This document shows positions 8,863 to 18,691 of a stretch of 64,000 bases of DNA, piece by piece. The DNA comes from Haliclona indistincta (Eukaryota; Porifera; Demospongiae; Haplosclerida; Chalinidae): NCBI GenBank assembly GCA_964017065.1, contig OZ024784.1, positions 15,853,152 to 15,917,151 on the forward strand, written 5' to 3'. The position numbers and the translations under genes are program-made. The notes beneath the pieces are model-generated. The model was not told where the DNA came from and did not search any database. It saw only the letters and a list, made by a program, of their open reading frames with translations. The first letter of the stretch is position 1. Every line of letters begins with the position of its first letter.

Positions 8863-11007
8863 ATGTCTACTGAGGCAGATAAAGAGGCTCCAGCTCCTCA
8901 AGAGGAGTCCCAGAATAACACAGAAGCTCCTAAGTCCGAGGAACCCCAAACCACCACGGAAGAAATTACAGAGCAACCGGCTAATGAAGAAGCCCCTGCT
9001 GAGGCTGCTGCAGCACCAGCTGATGAAGGGCCACCGATTGTGCTGGTAACTGGCGCGTCTGGTTTCTTGGCGTCGCATATTGTTCAACAACTGCTGCAGC
9101 AAGGTCGATATCGCGTACGAGGGACCGTGAGAAACAAGGATCGCGAAGACAAAGTCAAGCCACTCAAAGAGCTACCTACTGCCAATCATCCACTGGAGCT
9201 CGTAGCTGCCGATCTAAACAAAGAAGACACGTGGACAGACGCTGTTAAGGGGTGTACATATGTGCTGCACGTAGCGTCGCCTTATCCTAGGCTGACAAAG
9301 CAGCCAAAAAACCCTGATGTAGTCATTCGCCCTGCAGTGGACGGCGCATTGAATGTCCTAAAGGCTTGCGCAGAATCAGGGTCAGTGAAACGTGTCGTGC
9401 TCACTAGCTCTACAATGGCAGTTAGTGGCGGGTTAGGTGGAGAACCAGGCAAGGTGTACACGGAAGAAGATTGGGCTACAGACGAAAGTTGCAAAGGAGC
9501 ATACGAGAGAAGCAAGTTTCGAGCCGAAAAAGCTGCCTGGGAATTCGTCGAGAAATTGGAAGCTGGAAAGAAATTTGAGCTAGTAACAGTGAATCCCAGT
9601 GGCATTTTAGGTCCTTTTATCAGTGCTTCATCTGGAGATTCTTCAGCCACGCTTGTAGCTGATGTTCTAACTAACAAGTTACCGGGTATACCAAATATCT
9701 CTTTTCCAATTGTTGATGTCAGAGATGTTGCTGCGGCTCAACTTGCCGCCATGGAATCACCTGAAGCAGCTGGTAAACGCTACATTGCCCACAACACGAC
9801 CCTGCCTTATTCAGAGATTGCTGCTATAATCTCACGAGAATTTAAACCTCAGGGGTACAAGGTCCCCACCAAACCAATAAAGAAAATTATGCTAGGAGTT
9901 TTGAGCAAATTCAACTCGGGGGCAAAGTTTGCAGCTAAAAATGAAGGTAGTGATATACAGATCAGCAACGACAAGATGAAGAGTCAGCTGGGTATAGAGC
10001 CTCGCTCAGCGGAGACAACAATCATAGATCAGTGCTACACCCTGGTTGATCTAGGACTTGTCAAAAGAAAACCTGGATACCTCGGACATCCCAACAAACG
10101 ACCAAAAGAGGAGCCAAAAGCTGCAGATGGAAAAACAGATGAAAAAGCAACTGAAAACTCTAAGACAGAGGAGTTGTCAGTAGAACCCAAAAACAATGAG
10201 ACAAAAACAGAGGAGTCAGAGCCAAAAGTAGAGGAACCACCAGCAGAAGAGCCTAAAGTAGAGGAGCCAAAAGCAGAGCCAGCAGCAGAAGAACCAAAAG
10301 CAGAGGAACCACCAGCAGAAGAGCCGAAAGCTGAGGAACCACCAGCAGAAGAGCCAAAAGCAGAGGAGCCACCAGCAGAAGAGCCGAAAGCTGAGGAGCC
10401 ACCAGCAGAAGAGCCAAAAGCAGAGGAACCAGCAGCAGAAGAACCAAAAGCAGAGGAGCCACCAGCAGAAGAGCCAAAAGCTGAGGAGACAGCAGCAGAA
10501 GAGCCGAAGGCAGAGGAGCCAGCAGCGGAAGAACCAAAAGTTGAGGAACCAGCAGCAGAAGAGCCAAAAGTTGAGGAGCCAGCAGCAGAAGAGCCAAAAG
10601 CTGAGGAACCAGCAGCGGAAGAACCAAATGTTGAGGAACCAGCAGCAGAAGAGCCAAAAGCTGAGGAGCCAGCAGCAGAAGAGCCAAAACCTGAGGAACC
10701 AGTAGCAGAAGAGCCGAAACCTGAGGAACCAGCAGCAGAAGAGCCAAAACCTGAGGAACCAGTAGCAGAAGAGCCGAAACCTGAGGAACCAGCAGCAGAA
10801 GAGCCAGTAGCAAATGAATCAGCAGCAGAGGAGCCACCTGCAGAGGAACCAGTAGCTGACGAACCAGAAGAGCCAAAAGCTGAGGAACCAGTAGCAGATG
10901 AGGAACCAAAGGCAGACGAGCCAGCAGCAGAAGAGCCGAACGCAGAGGAACCTGCAGTAGAAGAATCAAAGACAGAGGAGGCAGAAACTGAAAACAGTGA
11001 ATCATGA
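8863..11007 (+). CDS. Dihydroflavonol-4-reductase-like extended SDR with EEPKA-repeat tail (copy 3)
   Basis: An intronless gene for 714 residues, the third and most divergent SDR of the cluster. An acidic, Ala/Pro/Glu-rich leader of about 57 residues precedes the enzyme. The enzyme has TGASGFLAS (63-71), VASPYPR near 138-143, TSS at 181-183 and YERSK at 214-218, ending near residue 410. The remaining 300 residues are dominated by a ten-residue repeat of EEPxAEEPxA type. The enzyme part should be NAD(P)H-dependent; the repeat tail resembles an extended acidic, disordered spacer. The first two copies lack the N-terminal leader. EIF1AD separates this copy from them. Confidence 0.92.
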   Translation: MSTEADKEAPAPQEESQNNTEAPKSEEPQTTTEEITEQPANEEAPAEAAAAPADEGPPIVLVTGASGFLASHIVQQLLQQGRYRVRGTVRNKDREDKVKPLKELPTANHPLELVAADLNKEDTWTDAVKGCTYVLHVASPYPRLTKQPKNPDVVIRPAVDGALNVLKACAESGSVKRVVLTSSTMAVSGGLGGEPGKVYTEEDWATDESCKGAYERSKFRAEKAAWEFVEKLEAGKKFELVTVNPSGILGPFISASSGDSSATLVADVLTNKLPGIPNISFPIVDVRDVAAAQLAAMESPEAAGKRYIAHNTTLPYSEIAAIISREFKPQGYKVPTKPIKKIMLGVLSKFNSGAKFAAKNEGSDIQISNDKMKSQLGIEPRSAETTIIDQCYTLVDLGLVKRKPGYLGHPNKRPKEEPKAADGKTDEKATENSKTEELSVEPKNNETKTEESEPKVEEPPAEEPKVEEPKAEPAAEEPKAEEPPAEEPKAEEPPAEEPKAEEPPAEEPKAEEPPAEEPKAEEPAAEEPKAEEPPAEEPKAEETAAEEPKAEEPAAEEPKVEEPAAEEPKVEEPAAEEPKAEEPAAEEPNVEEPAAEEPKAEEPAAEEPKPEEPVAEEPKPEEPAAEEPKPEEPVAEEPKPEEPAAEEPVANESAAEEPPAEEPVADEPEEPKAEEPVADEEPKADEPAAEEPNAEEPAVEESKTEEAETENSES
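10206..10990 (+). repeat. 30-bp in-frame minisatellite coding an EEPKAEEPPA-type tail
   Basis: From about 10260 to 10800 the sequence keeps an exact 30-bp register (ten codons), with units such as GAGCCAAAAGCAGAGGAGCC followed by an Ala/Pro-Ala-Glu segment. About 20 units are visible before the pattern loosens near 10800. Silent changes are common and amino-acid changes conservative (Ala/Pro/Val), so selection on the acidic Pro/Glu composition is plausible. The array makes a long Leu-rich frame on the other strand that is only a shadow. Confidence 0.9.
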
Positions 11008-11352
11008 CTTGTTATTTAATGGTGTGTCATTCATTATTAATATTGCATGCTTGTATTAGTGTTGGCGATTCTTAATCATCACCTTCCCATCACTACTACT
11101 ACTATTATCATTAGTTATCACTACTCATTATTCAATTTCATCAAGAATATGAGTGTATATCACTGTTTGTGTGTGTGTGTAGGTATAAGTTTACAACAAT
11201 CTGCTAAGTTATTTTGAGTTGAGTATAAAAACCAGCTAATGGTACACAGATAGTGCATGGTGTCCACAAACACAAATACTGTTTGCACATGAGTCCCACA
11301 AAGTAACCACCATACTCTGAAGTTATCACAACAAGACTAGACCAGATGGTAT
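11008..11352. other. Convergent intergenic region between SDR 3 and FANCL
   Basis: There is no gene here. It contains an ACTACTACT/TCATC simple-sequence patch (about 11090-11130) and a short TG run (11167-11180). It should hold the 3' ends of SDR 3 (+) and FANCL (-). Confidence 0.5.
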
Positions 11353-14300
11353 CTATGAGCGAGCCGACTGTACTGTGATCATCTACAATGAAACAGGTAC
11401 AATGGGTTACAGATAAGCTAATGCACAATCCTCATGTGTACGCACCTCACTGCAATAAGGACACTCTCCTGAGACCATTGGTGCATTGAAAGTGCTCAAT
11501 AGAGGATTGATAGAACTTGCTCCTAAGCTGTGCAACCACTGGGTAAGGAATGCATTGTTGACACAGTACATTGAGTAAGACATAGATGAGTAGTGTCAGA
11601 TATACAACAGTCTACTATTAAGTGTTGGTAATGTATATAATAGCATACCACAAGAGGAGTTGTGTAGGCTAGAGTGTTTCCATGCATGAGTGTGTGAATG
11701 AATATAAGGCAGTACTAGCTTGAGTACGATTGTTTCCAAAGAAGGAAAGTCAGTAGATCAGGTCATAACCAATATGCCACATACCTCTAGTAAGCAGTCA
11801 TGATGGTAGGCCTTCATGCAGTGAGTGTTACCACACACAACATCAGGAGCATGCCCACACTCACTCCTTTCAACATAACAGATACCACACTCCAGATGAT
11901 GGTCAACCTGCCAAGAGGTGAACAAAGTAAATTGTACTCAGTTGGCAATTGGCATCGACACACAAAATCTTAACAGACAGCTACTGTGCTGCCGCACAAC
12001 CTGAGAATGTCACACGATATGTACCGAAGCACTTGTCACTCCAGTACAAACGGCAGTTTGTACAGTACAACTGGATGTCTTTGTATAATGCGTGATGTAG
12101 AATATGCATACAGAAATTAAATTCCTTTCATACACAAAGTAGTTAATTACTTAATAGTTAATGATACACAGCACATGTGGTTCAACACGCACTAAATGAT
12201 ATAGCTGTTGTAACTAAATTATAGGATATCGTATAAATAACTACTCAACCTTAATTTTAATTTATAGGGGAAAATAATTATGTGTTCTGCTGTTTCAATA
12301 AGCTATCTAGAATACATAATTGTTATGCAACAGAGGTAAACACTAGGCCTAGTGTTGCTGGATAAACCACACAGCATACAGGTCTTTGTGCTGTTTGAGC
12401 ACATAACTTCACGTGAATGTAAGGCCGTAACAACTATCTGAATGACCCATACTCATGCACTGTGTTTTGATTCTGATCAATCAACCTACACACTATCATT
12501 GCTCAGTGATACCTCATTGCTGGTAGAAGTGGAGGGACTTGGAAATGTCAGACCTAAACCTGATTGAAGATTTGCGAGTAAAGACATTGAAAAATTCCTG
12601 AAAATGGTAATATTGATTGAGGTGAGAGAAATAGGAGAGAAGGACAAACAAACCAATTCTCTTCATATGAGTACAGCTTGTCACGCAACTTTGATACAAC
12701 TATAATTATAGAAACAAACATTCAATCGAAAAGTGAAGACAAACCACACTATGTGCATACAAACAGATTTAATGTTTCCCATAGACTTGGTTAATATGCT
12801 CCCCAGGGGCAAGTGTACAAAGTAAAACATTGCTTGTACAGTGAAACCTGCTTAACAAGACCACCCTTCGGACCAAAATTTGTGACCTTAATAGAGAGTG
12901 TCTATATAAAATCATGTATAGAAGTAGTCTTTGAGACAGGTTTCACTGTATACATAAATAATAAATGACAACACTGATAGCTGTCATACAGCCCAGCCGG
13001 CACCAGGTGCTGCTGGTGGATTGAGTGGTATGGCTGTTCACACACAATCCCACATTATTGTGGATTGTATCACACAATCAGAAAATGAAATCACACTATG
13101 TAAGTAGGTACAGTCTTCTGACAGACCAAAGGACCAGCATACTCAGCACTTGTCTGATTAAGGTCACATGATAAACCATTTTATATAACAAATTGAAATT
13201 TGGCAAAGGATACAATAGTTACAAGTCATGTAGAACTTTTGTATTGAGCAAGTCATGTAGAACTTTTGGACCCTATACACATGTGAATTATGGATTGTTC
13301 AAGGGATTCTTTTGTGTGTACTATAAATGTGCACAATCTTTCCAGATGCAGCACTTGTTAGAACACGACATTTGATCACCCTACTGTGGTTCTCACTTTG
13401 GTCTGGTCCCAGGAGTGTGTGCTTAGGTACGTGGTTTGGGTTAATGGGGTCCACTGTGATATGGATTGACAGAGCAGTATCTGAGTTGAAAAGGAGTAAG
13501 TAAACAGTAAACACATGATACAAGTAATGCACACATAATACTTGTGACCTAAGAAACACACTTAAGTTGATTTTAGATAATTTTATAAGCTTTTATATCC
13601 ACATTAAACATACAGCATTGTGTGCCTCACCTATTACTATTCTTCGCTGCTTACAAGCATGAGAAGGAAACTGTGGCTCTAGTACCCAACATGACACATC
13701 GATCTCATTCATAGTCTGCCAGAATGGTTGGTAACAATCAACTTCCTAAAATAAAGGTTTTAACTCACAAAGCAGTGATAATGTGCTGCTTTAACCTTTT
13801 CAAATTGAGAGATCAAATCTTGCAAAGATCCATTAGGAGACCAGGAAGGGAGAAATTGAGAGGGTAGAGTTGATTCACAGTGTGGCGGAGACATAGGATA
13901 CTGCGGCATAAAAATGAGTAAGAAAACTAATGGAATCACTTTTTTACATCTTCAAGAAAATGAAGTGATAAAATATGCTCTCTGCTTCCTCTGTCACTGT
14001 AGCAAGGTATCAAAATATTAGTCATGATAAATACATGACCATACACAGTTTTTAGCTTGAGCATGGTAAAATTTAAATCTATATCGATGACCCTGTAAAA
14101 AAAGAAATTTTTTGTTCATACACCGACGTACGGCATCCAGTACCTTTCCCATCCAATGGTTTCTATATCAGAAAGCAAAGCAGAATAGAAAACGGGCGGA
14201 GGAGGAGAAGGGCAAAGTGGTCGGACACGCTGGGACTGTTCCTGACAACACAGGATTGAATTACATGAATGACAAGTTCATTCATCTTACCAGTATAGCA

Positions 14301-14727
14301 ACCAGCTCAATGAGAAATGAAGGAAGGTCTTTGCTTTGGGACAGTCTCTGAATTGGACAGGTATACATGTACCTGGCAGAAATCATCAAACAGATGTTGT
14401 GACCTTTTCAACTGCTTGCTCCAATCCTCTCAATGCATTGCTCATGTGAAGATCACACTCTAACCTTTACACATGTTACTAACATTGTACAGAAACAAAC
14501 CACATGTTGTACCTTGCATTTTTGATAGTATTATCATGTGGTAAAGTTATTCTGAGGTAGTAATCCTTTCCCTGTAAACCACATTGTTCACAAAACCACT
14601 AAACTGGTCTCTTTCTTACCGCTACAGTGATAAGTCCAGCATAACAACGTCCATGCAAGTCCACTGGCAGCAACAATGGACAAACTCTCTGAATTCCTCT
14701 AGCTAGAGAAATAGAATAAGCAATCAT
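11353..14727 (-). CDS. FANCL: Fanconi anaemia E3 ubiquitin ligase FANCL
   Basis: Fifteen minus-strand exons: 14727-14620, 14571-14513, 14464-14404, 14347-14291, 14241-14144, 14092-14045, 13996-13948, 13900-13796, 13745-13631, 13480-13397, 12699-12654, 12597-12513, 11907-11785, 11538-11446 and 11382-11353. They sum to 386 residues (human 375) with all phases matching. The N-terminal ELF part has CPLLLPVDLHGRCYAGLI. The URD double-RWD part has PPPPVFYSALLSDIETIGW and FWQTMNEIDVSCWVLEP. The C-terminal RING has ligands C312, C315, C330, C335, H340, C343, C372 and C375 (CGIC ... ECPYC). FANCL is the catalytic subunit that monoubiquitinates FANCD2/FANCI in crosslink repair. Its start codon is 99 bp from that of divergent NRDE2. 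Confidence 0.95.
11908..12512. other. FANCL intron 12 (about 600 bp)
   Basis: This AT-rich intron separates the last exon of the URD part from the RING exon. I see no further exon, element ends or other feature in it. It is several times longer than the typical introns of the gene. Confidence 0.6.
12837..12950. mobile_element. 114-bp MITE with TACAGTGAAACCTG terminal inverted repeats
   Basis: The left end TACAGTGAAACCTG (12837-12850) is matched perfectly by CAGGTTTCACTGTA at 12937-12950. TA dinucleotides at both ends fit a TA target as used by Tc1/mariner-type elements. Internal sequence has no coding frame. The element sits inside FANCL intron 10 and does not touch the splice sites. Confidence 0.8.
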
Positions 14728-14826
14728 TCCTGTATAGGCTTTGGCTTACAGAATTCAACCTCCATCCCACGTGGTCTGATGGGCTACAATTAAAATAAGA
14801 GCCACGCCCATTAAATGAGCGCTGAG
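14728..14826. promoter_or_regulatory. 99-bp bidirectional promoter of FANCL and NRDE2
   Basis: Only 99 bp separate the two divergent ATGs. Visible are CCCACGTGG (an E-box core CACGTG near 14770) and a TTAAAATAA stretch. Both 5' UTRs must be very short or overlap, and the two genes almost certainly share regulatory sequence. Confidence 0.65.
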
Positions 14827-17800
14827 ATGTTCCCTTCAGCTCGTGCACTGTTCCCATCAGCAGAGTCTAGTACCCAGTCAAACAGCACAACAGGTGATCA
14901 TAGTGCACACGACTTTAAGTTTGATTGATTCCACCTTTTCACTACAGCCAAGCCGGACTGGCTCACTAACACAAGTTATCAACATCCACCAACCCCATCC
15001 CCATCTATCAGTGAATCACGTGGAGACGATAAACTAGATCTACAGCGTAAACGGCAATCACATGATCGTGAGGTATTGTCATCAGGCAGTGATGACGATG
15101 AGAGGTCACACAGACATCACAAGAAGAGGAAGGAAAAGCACAGGCACCACAAACACCATAAGGAAAAAATCCACAAGAAGGAAGATCATCGTCCTACCAA
15201 ACCTGCTACAATATGGATCGATGAGGCCGGCGGTCTTGCCCCGAGCGATGCTTACAGAATAGACCACAAGTCAGACGTTAGTAATTTGGGATATGACTCG
15301 CTTTACAGCGGTGACACTGCTAATTATCGACGATGGTTTGGTGACGTTTGTGTTGGATTGAGACAAGGTGACACCTTCAAGTTTACAGACTCTCGTAACC
15401 GAATATTCAAAAAGAGAAAGGTTGAGGTAAACATAAGGTACCATCGTCAAGTAGTGGCTCAAAATAGTCAAGATGCTTTGCTTCATTTTACCACAGACAA
15501 GAGCAAAAGAGGCACAGACAAATATTTGACAGCTGACGTGCTTCCTCTTACTACAGAAGAAAAGGAAGAAAAAGCATCACCATCAGTTGAGATCTCTCCT
15601 GAATCTTACATCAGTAAGCACACCAGCCATTATCAGCAGCAACTAGCTGATAATCCTCATGACACTGACTTGTGGCTCAAGTTCATTGCATTTCAGGATG
15701 AAGCTTTGGTGTGGGGAAAGCCTCCTGGGTTATTTAGTGGAGATGAATCTGGTAGTTCTAGTAATGTAAGGCATAAGCATCGCTTGGCAGTGCTTGAACG
15801 CAAGGTAGCCATTTTTGAACGAGCTTTGGAGAGTAATCCATTGTCTGTAGAGCTGCTGGTTGGTCACATGACGTTGGCTGGGGAGATCTGGGAAACTGAG
15901 AGACTAGTCAAGAGGTGGAAGGATATTGTGTTCAAACAACCAAACAAGTCGTTATTATGGTTACGATACATTGAGTTCTGTCAATCTCGTTTCTCATTCT
16001 TTCGTTTGTCTACTCTTCGGACCCTCTATTGCAAGGCTATTTCTACTCTAGTGGCTATAATAGATCGCTCTCTTGTATCCCATCGTCCTGAACCAGATGC
16101 CGAGAAGCACTTGCTCGCAATATTTCTTCTCTACTGCTACTTCCTGCGTCAAAGTGGTCACGCAGAAAGAAGTGTGGCCTGTCTTCAAGCATTGGTAGAG
16201 TTTACCATGTGTTGTCCTGTTGAACTACTTGACAACTCTTGCAAGGAGAGGAAAACATATTTTGAGGCATATTGGGACAGTGGATCGTGTCATGTAGGTG
16301 AAGAGGGAGCTGCTGGATGGAGAGCATGGTGGGAAGGACGGAAACAAGGATTTTCAGCAACTCCACTTGGACAGCATCAGTGTCCTGGAGCTGAAATTGA
16401 TGTTGAAGTTGTAAAACAAGAAAAGGAAGATGAAGAAGAAGAGGAAGAGGAAGAAGAAAAGGAAGATAAAGAAGAAAAGGAAGATGAGGAGCTTCAATTG
16501 GTTCGTGTTCCTACTCTCTCTGAAGCTTGGATCAGACTGGAGTCTCACAGGGATGTAGTACACTGTTTCCCAGCAAAAGATGAAGATGAGGATGATGCAG
16601 GGCTCGATCCTGAACGAGTGGTGCTCTTTGATGACATTGCATCATGCCTGTTCATTTTGCGAGACACAAAACTGCAACATACGCTACTAGTCGAGTTTCT
16701 TAGGTTCCTTGGTGCTCCTGTTCTCTCTCCTTCTTTCCTCTTATCTGTCTTTCCTCATCTAAGCAATATCATCATCTCACCTCAGGAAATTCTTCATCCT
16801 TCATTGTCTCTCACTGCAGTTTCTTACCCTCTTCTTCGGCATCATCAGCCTTTAAGTCTTGGAGACGAGGACAAAGCATTTCAAACTACGGTACATGGAC
16901 TACTCTGCAGTTACTCTCCTAGCGCTCCTTCTCTCTCTTCATCTGTGTCATCCTCTCCACAGGTTAGGCAATTCACATCAAATTTATTCAATCAGTCTCT
17001 ATCACTATATCCTCTCGGTGATGCAAGGTCTCCTCTGTCTTCACTTGCTGAATCCTGGCTGCTCTACGAGTTTAATATTTTGCAACAAGTCAAGGATGGT
17101 CAGAGTAGCATCAGGGCACAGAAGCTTCATTCTCTCTCGATCTCTCTTCTGTCCGAAGGATGGCTGACTGATCACAAGTTTGTCTGGTGGTTCATCGCTC
17201 AGTTGGAACAAGAACTAGATTTGAAGCGAAAACCATCCAAGTTGAGCAAGCAATATCTACAGCAATACACATCCACTCCTCTATCGCAAGATGCCAAGCA
17301 AGCTCTCTCTCTTCACTGTCAATTCTTTGTTGAGTGTGTGCTAGGTCTACGACCAGCCATGGCATGTTATCGCCGTCACAAGGATAATCGTGAACTCGCT
17401 ATGTATGCTCTAGTGTTACTGTCTGAAGATGGATTCAACCCAACCATGCTACCTGTCTCTGTTCCCACTGTGTCACCTGCTAGACTACTCAGATCTGGTA
17501 GTGCTTTGAGACAAAATGCTCTTCACAGCGTAAAATCATTGTGTGACAGTGCCGACTTTTCTCATTCTCTTTCACTTGTTGCTTGCCATGGGTACTACCA
17601 GTATGTCTTGAATGACCTGGAGACTAGCTGTGTAGCTCTACGTGAAGTTGAACAAAGTTTAGAAGAGCAGCTTTGTGGTGAAGAGCGCCCTCCACATTGT
17701 GCATCCATACTAGAGCCAATCTACATTCTTCACACTCAGCTCATTCTGCATCACTCTCAACATTATCCTATTAAACCACACTTTCTTCGTGAAATTCTGC

Positions 17801-18465
17801 AAAGGGCACTCAAATTCTTTCCTGATCATTGCTGGCTATTGCAGGCTTACATAGAGTCTGAGCAACACTCGTTCATTAGCGGAGATCTTCGGCGATTCTT
17901 TTCCTCTCATGCACCTCAGAGCGTTAATGCATCTTTGTGGTTCCTCACGGTGTTGTCAGAGGTTCAGAGATACCACAGACTGTCACAATTGGTTGCTGGA
18001 GGAGAACGAGTAGATGAGCCGGCAAGTGGTCTTTTGCACAGAGTTCGAGCAATACTAGTGCGTGCTTGTCAGGCAGATAATGGGCACTTATGCCCTGCTC
18101 TATGGAGATTGAATATGAAGTTTGAAGTAAGCAGTGTTGTTGTGTAGAGAAGACATTTTTTTATGTATACAATGCTTGATTTTTTGCAGGTTGAGAATGG
18201 TCATAAGAATGAAGCTAAGGCAGTGTTTTATCAAGCCATTAACCAGTGCCCCTGGGCAAAGGTAACCTTAGTGCACCGATGCGCATGCATTAATTTTTCA
18301 ATTCAATGGCAGATGCTGTATTTTGATGCTGTGCTGTACTTTCCTGAGGAAATTGAGAAAGTGATTGAAATTGCTGAAGAGAAGGAGATACGATTAAGAG
18401 CTCCCTACCAAGAAGCAAAACTGCTTTGGTCTGCAGCAAATGACAACCCCACGTGTACACAATGA
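14827..18465 (+). CDS. NRDE2: NRDE2, nuclear RNAi-defective-2 homologue
   Basis: Four exons: 14827-14893, 14948-18126, 18190-18261 and 18313-18465, giving 1156 residues (human 1164). The start MFPSARALFPSAES followed by KPDWLTN matches the conserved FP..DWL opening. A Lys/His-rich basic stretch follows, then W(I/L)DEAGG, the HAT-repeat helical array with AVLERKVAIFERALESNP, an acidic run near residue 540, and the conserved end AVFYQAINQCPWAK plus LYFDAVLYFPEE. NRDE2 binds the exosome helicase MTREX/MTR4 and limits its activity in nuclear speckles; it is also linked to splicing and genome stability. One 3.2 kb exon carries most of the protein, which is striking beside intron-dense neighbours. 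Confidence 0.95.
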
Positions 18466-18691
18466 TAGTTATGCGTTAATAATGATCCGTAATGAGCGGG
18501 TGTTCCCATGACCACGTGGAGTGCGCAGCTGCAACCGGCAGCATGTCGCTAGCTGCTGTGTAGCTCCAGTTTGCGCGCCATGCTTTCGTGTTGTCAGTTG
18601 GTGGCGCTAGGTTACTTGAGAGAACAAGCAGAGAAGAAAAGTGCCAGTTTTTGTCGCAGGCTCTGCAGAAGAAAGATAAAAATCAACTGAC

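Noticed and set aside
9282..9677. 131-codon minus-strand frame inside the SDR 3 enzyme domain
   Set aside because: It overlaps the highly conserved reductase frame and has no recognisable similarity.
10253..11005. 250-codon Leu-rich frame antisense to the SDR 3 tail
   Set aside because: It is the mirror of a 30-bp coding repeat; any in-phase repeat of this composition stays open on the other strand. It has no conserved motif.
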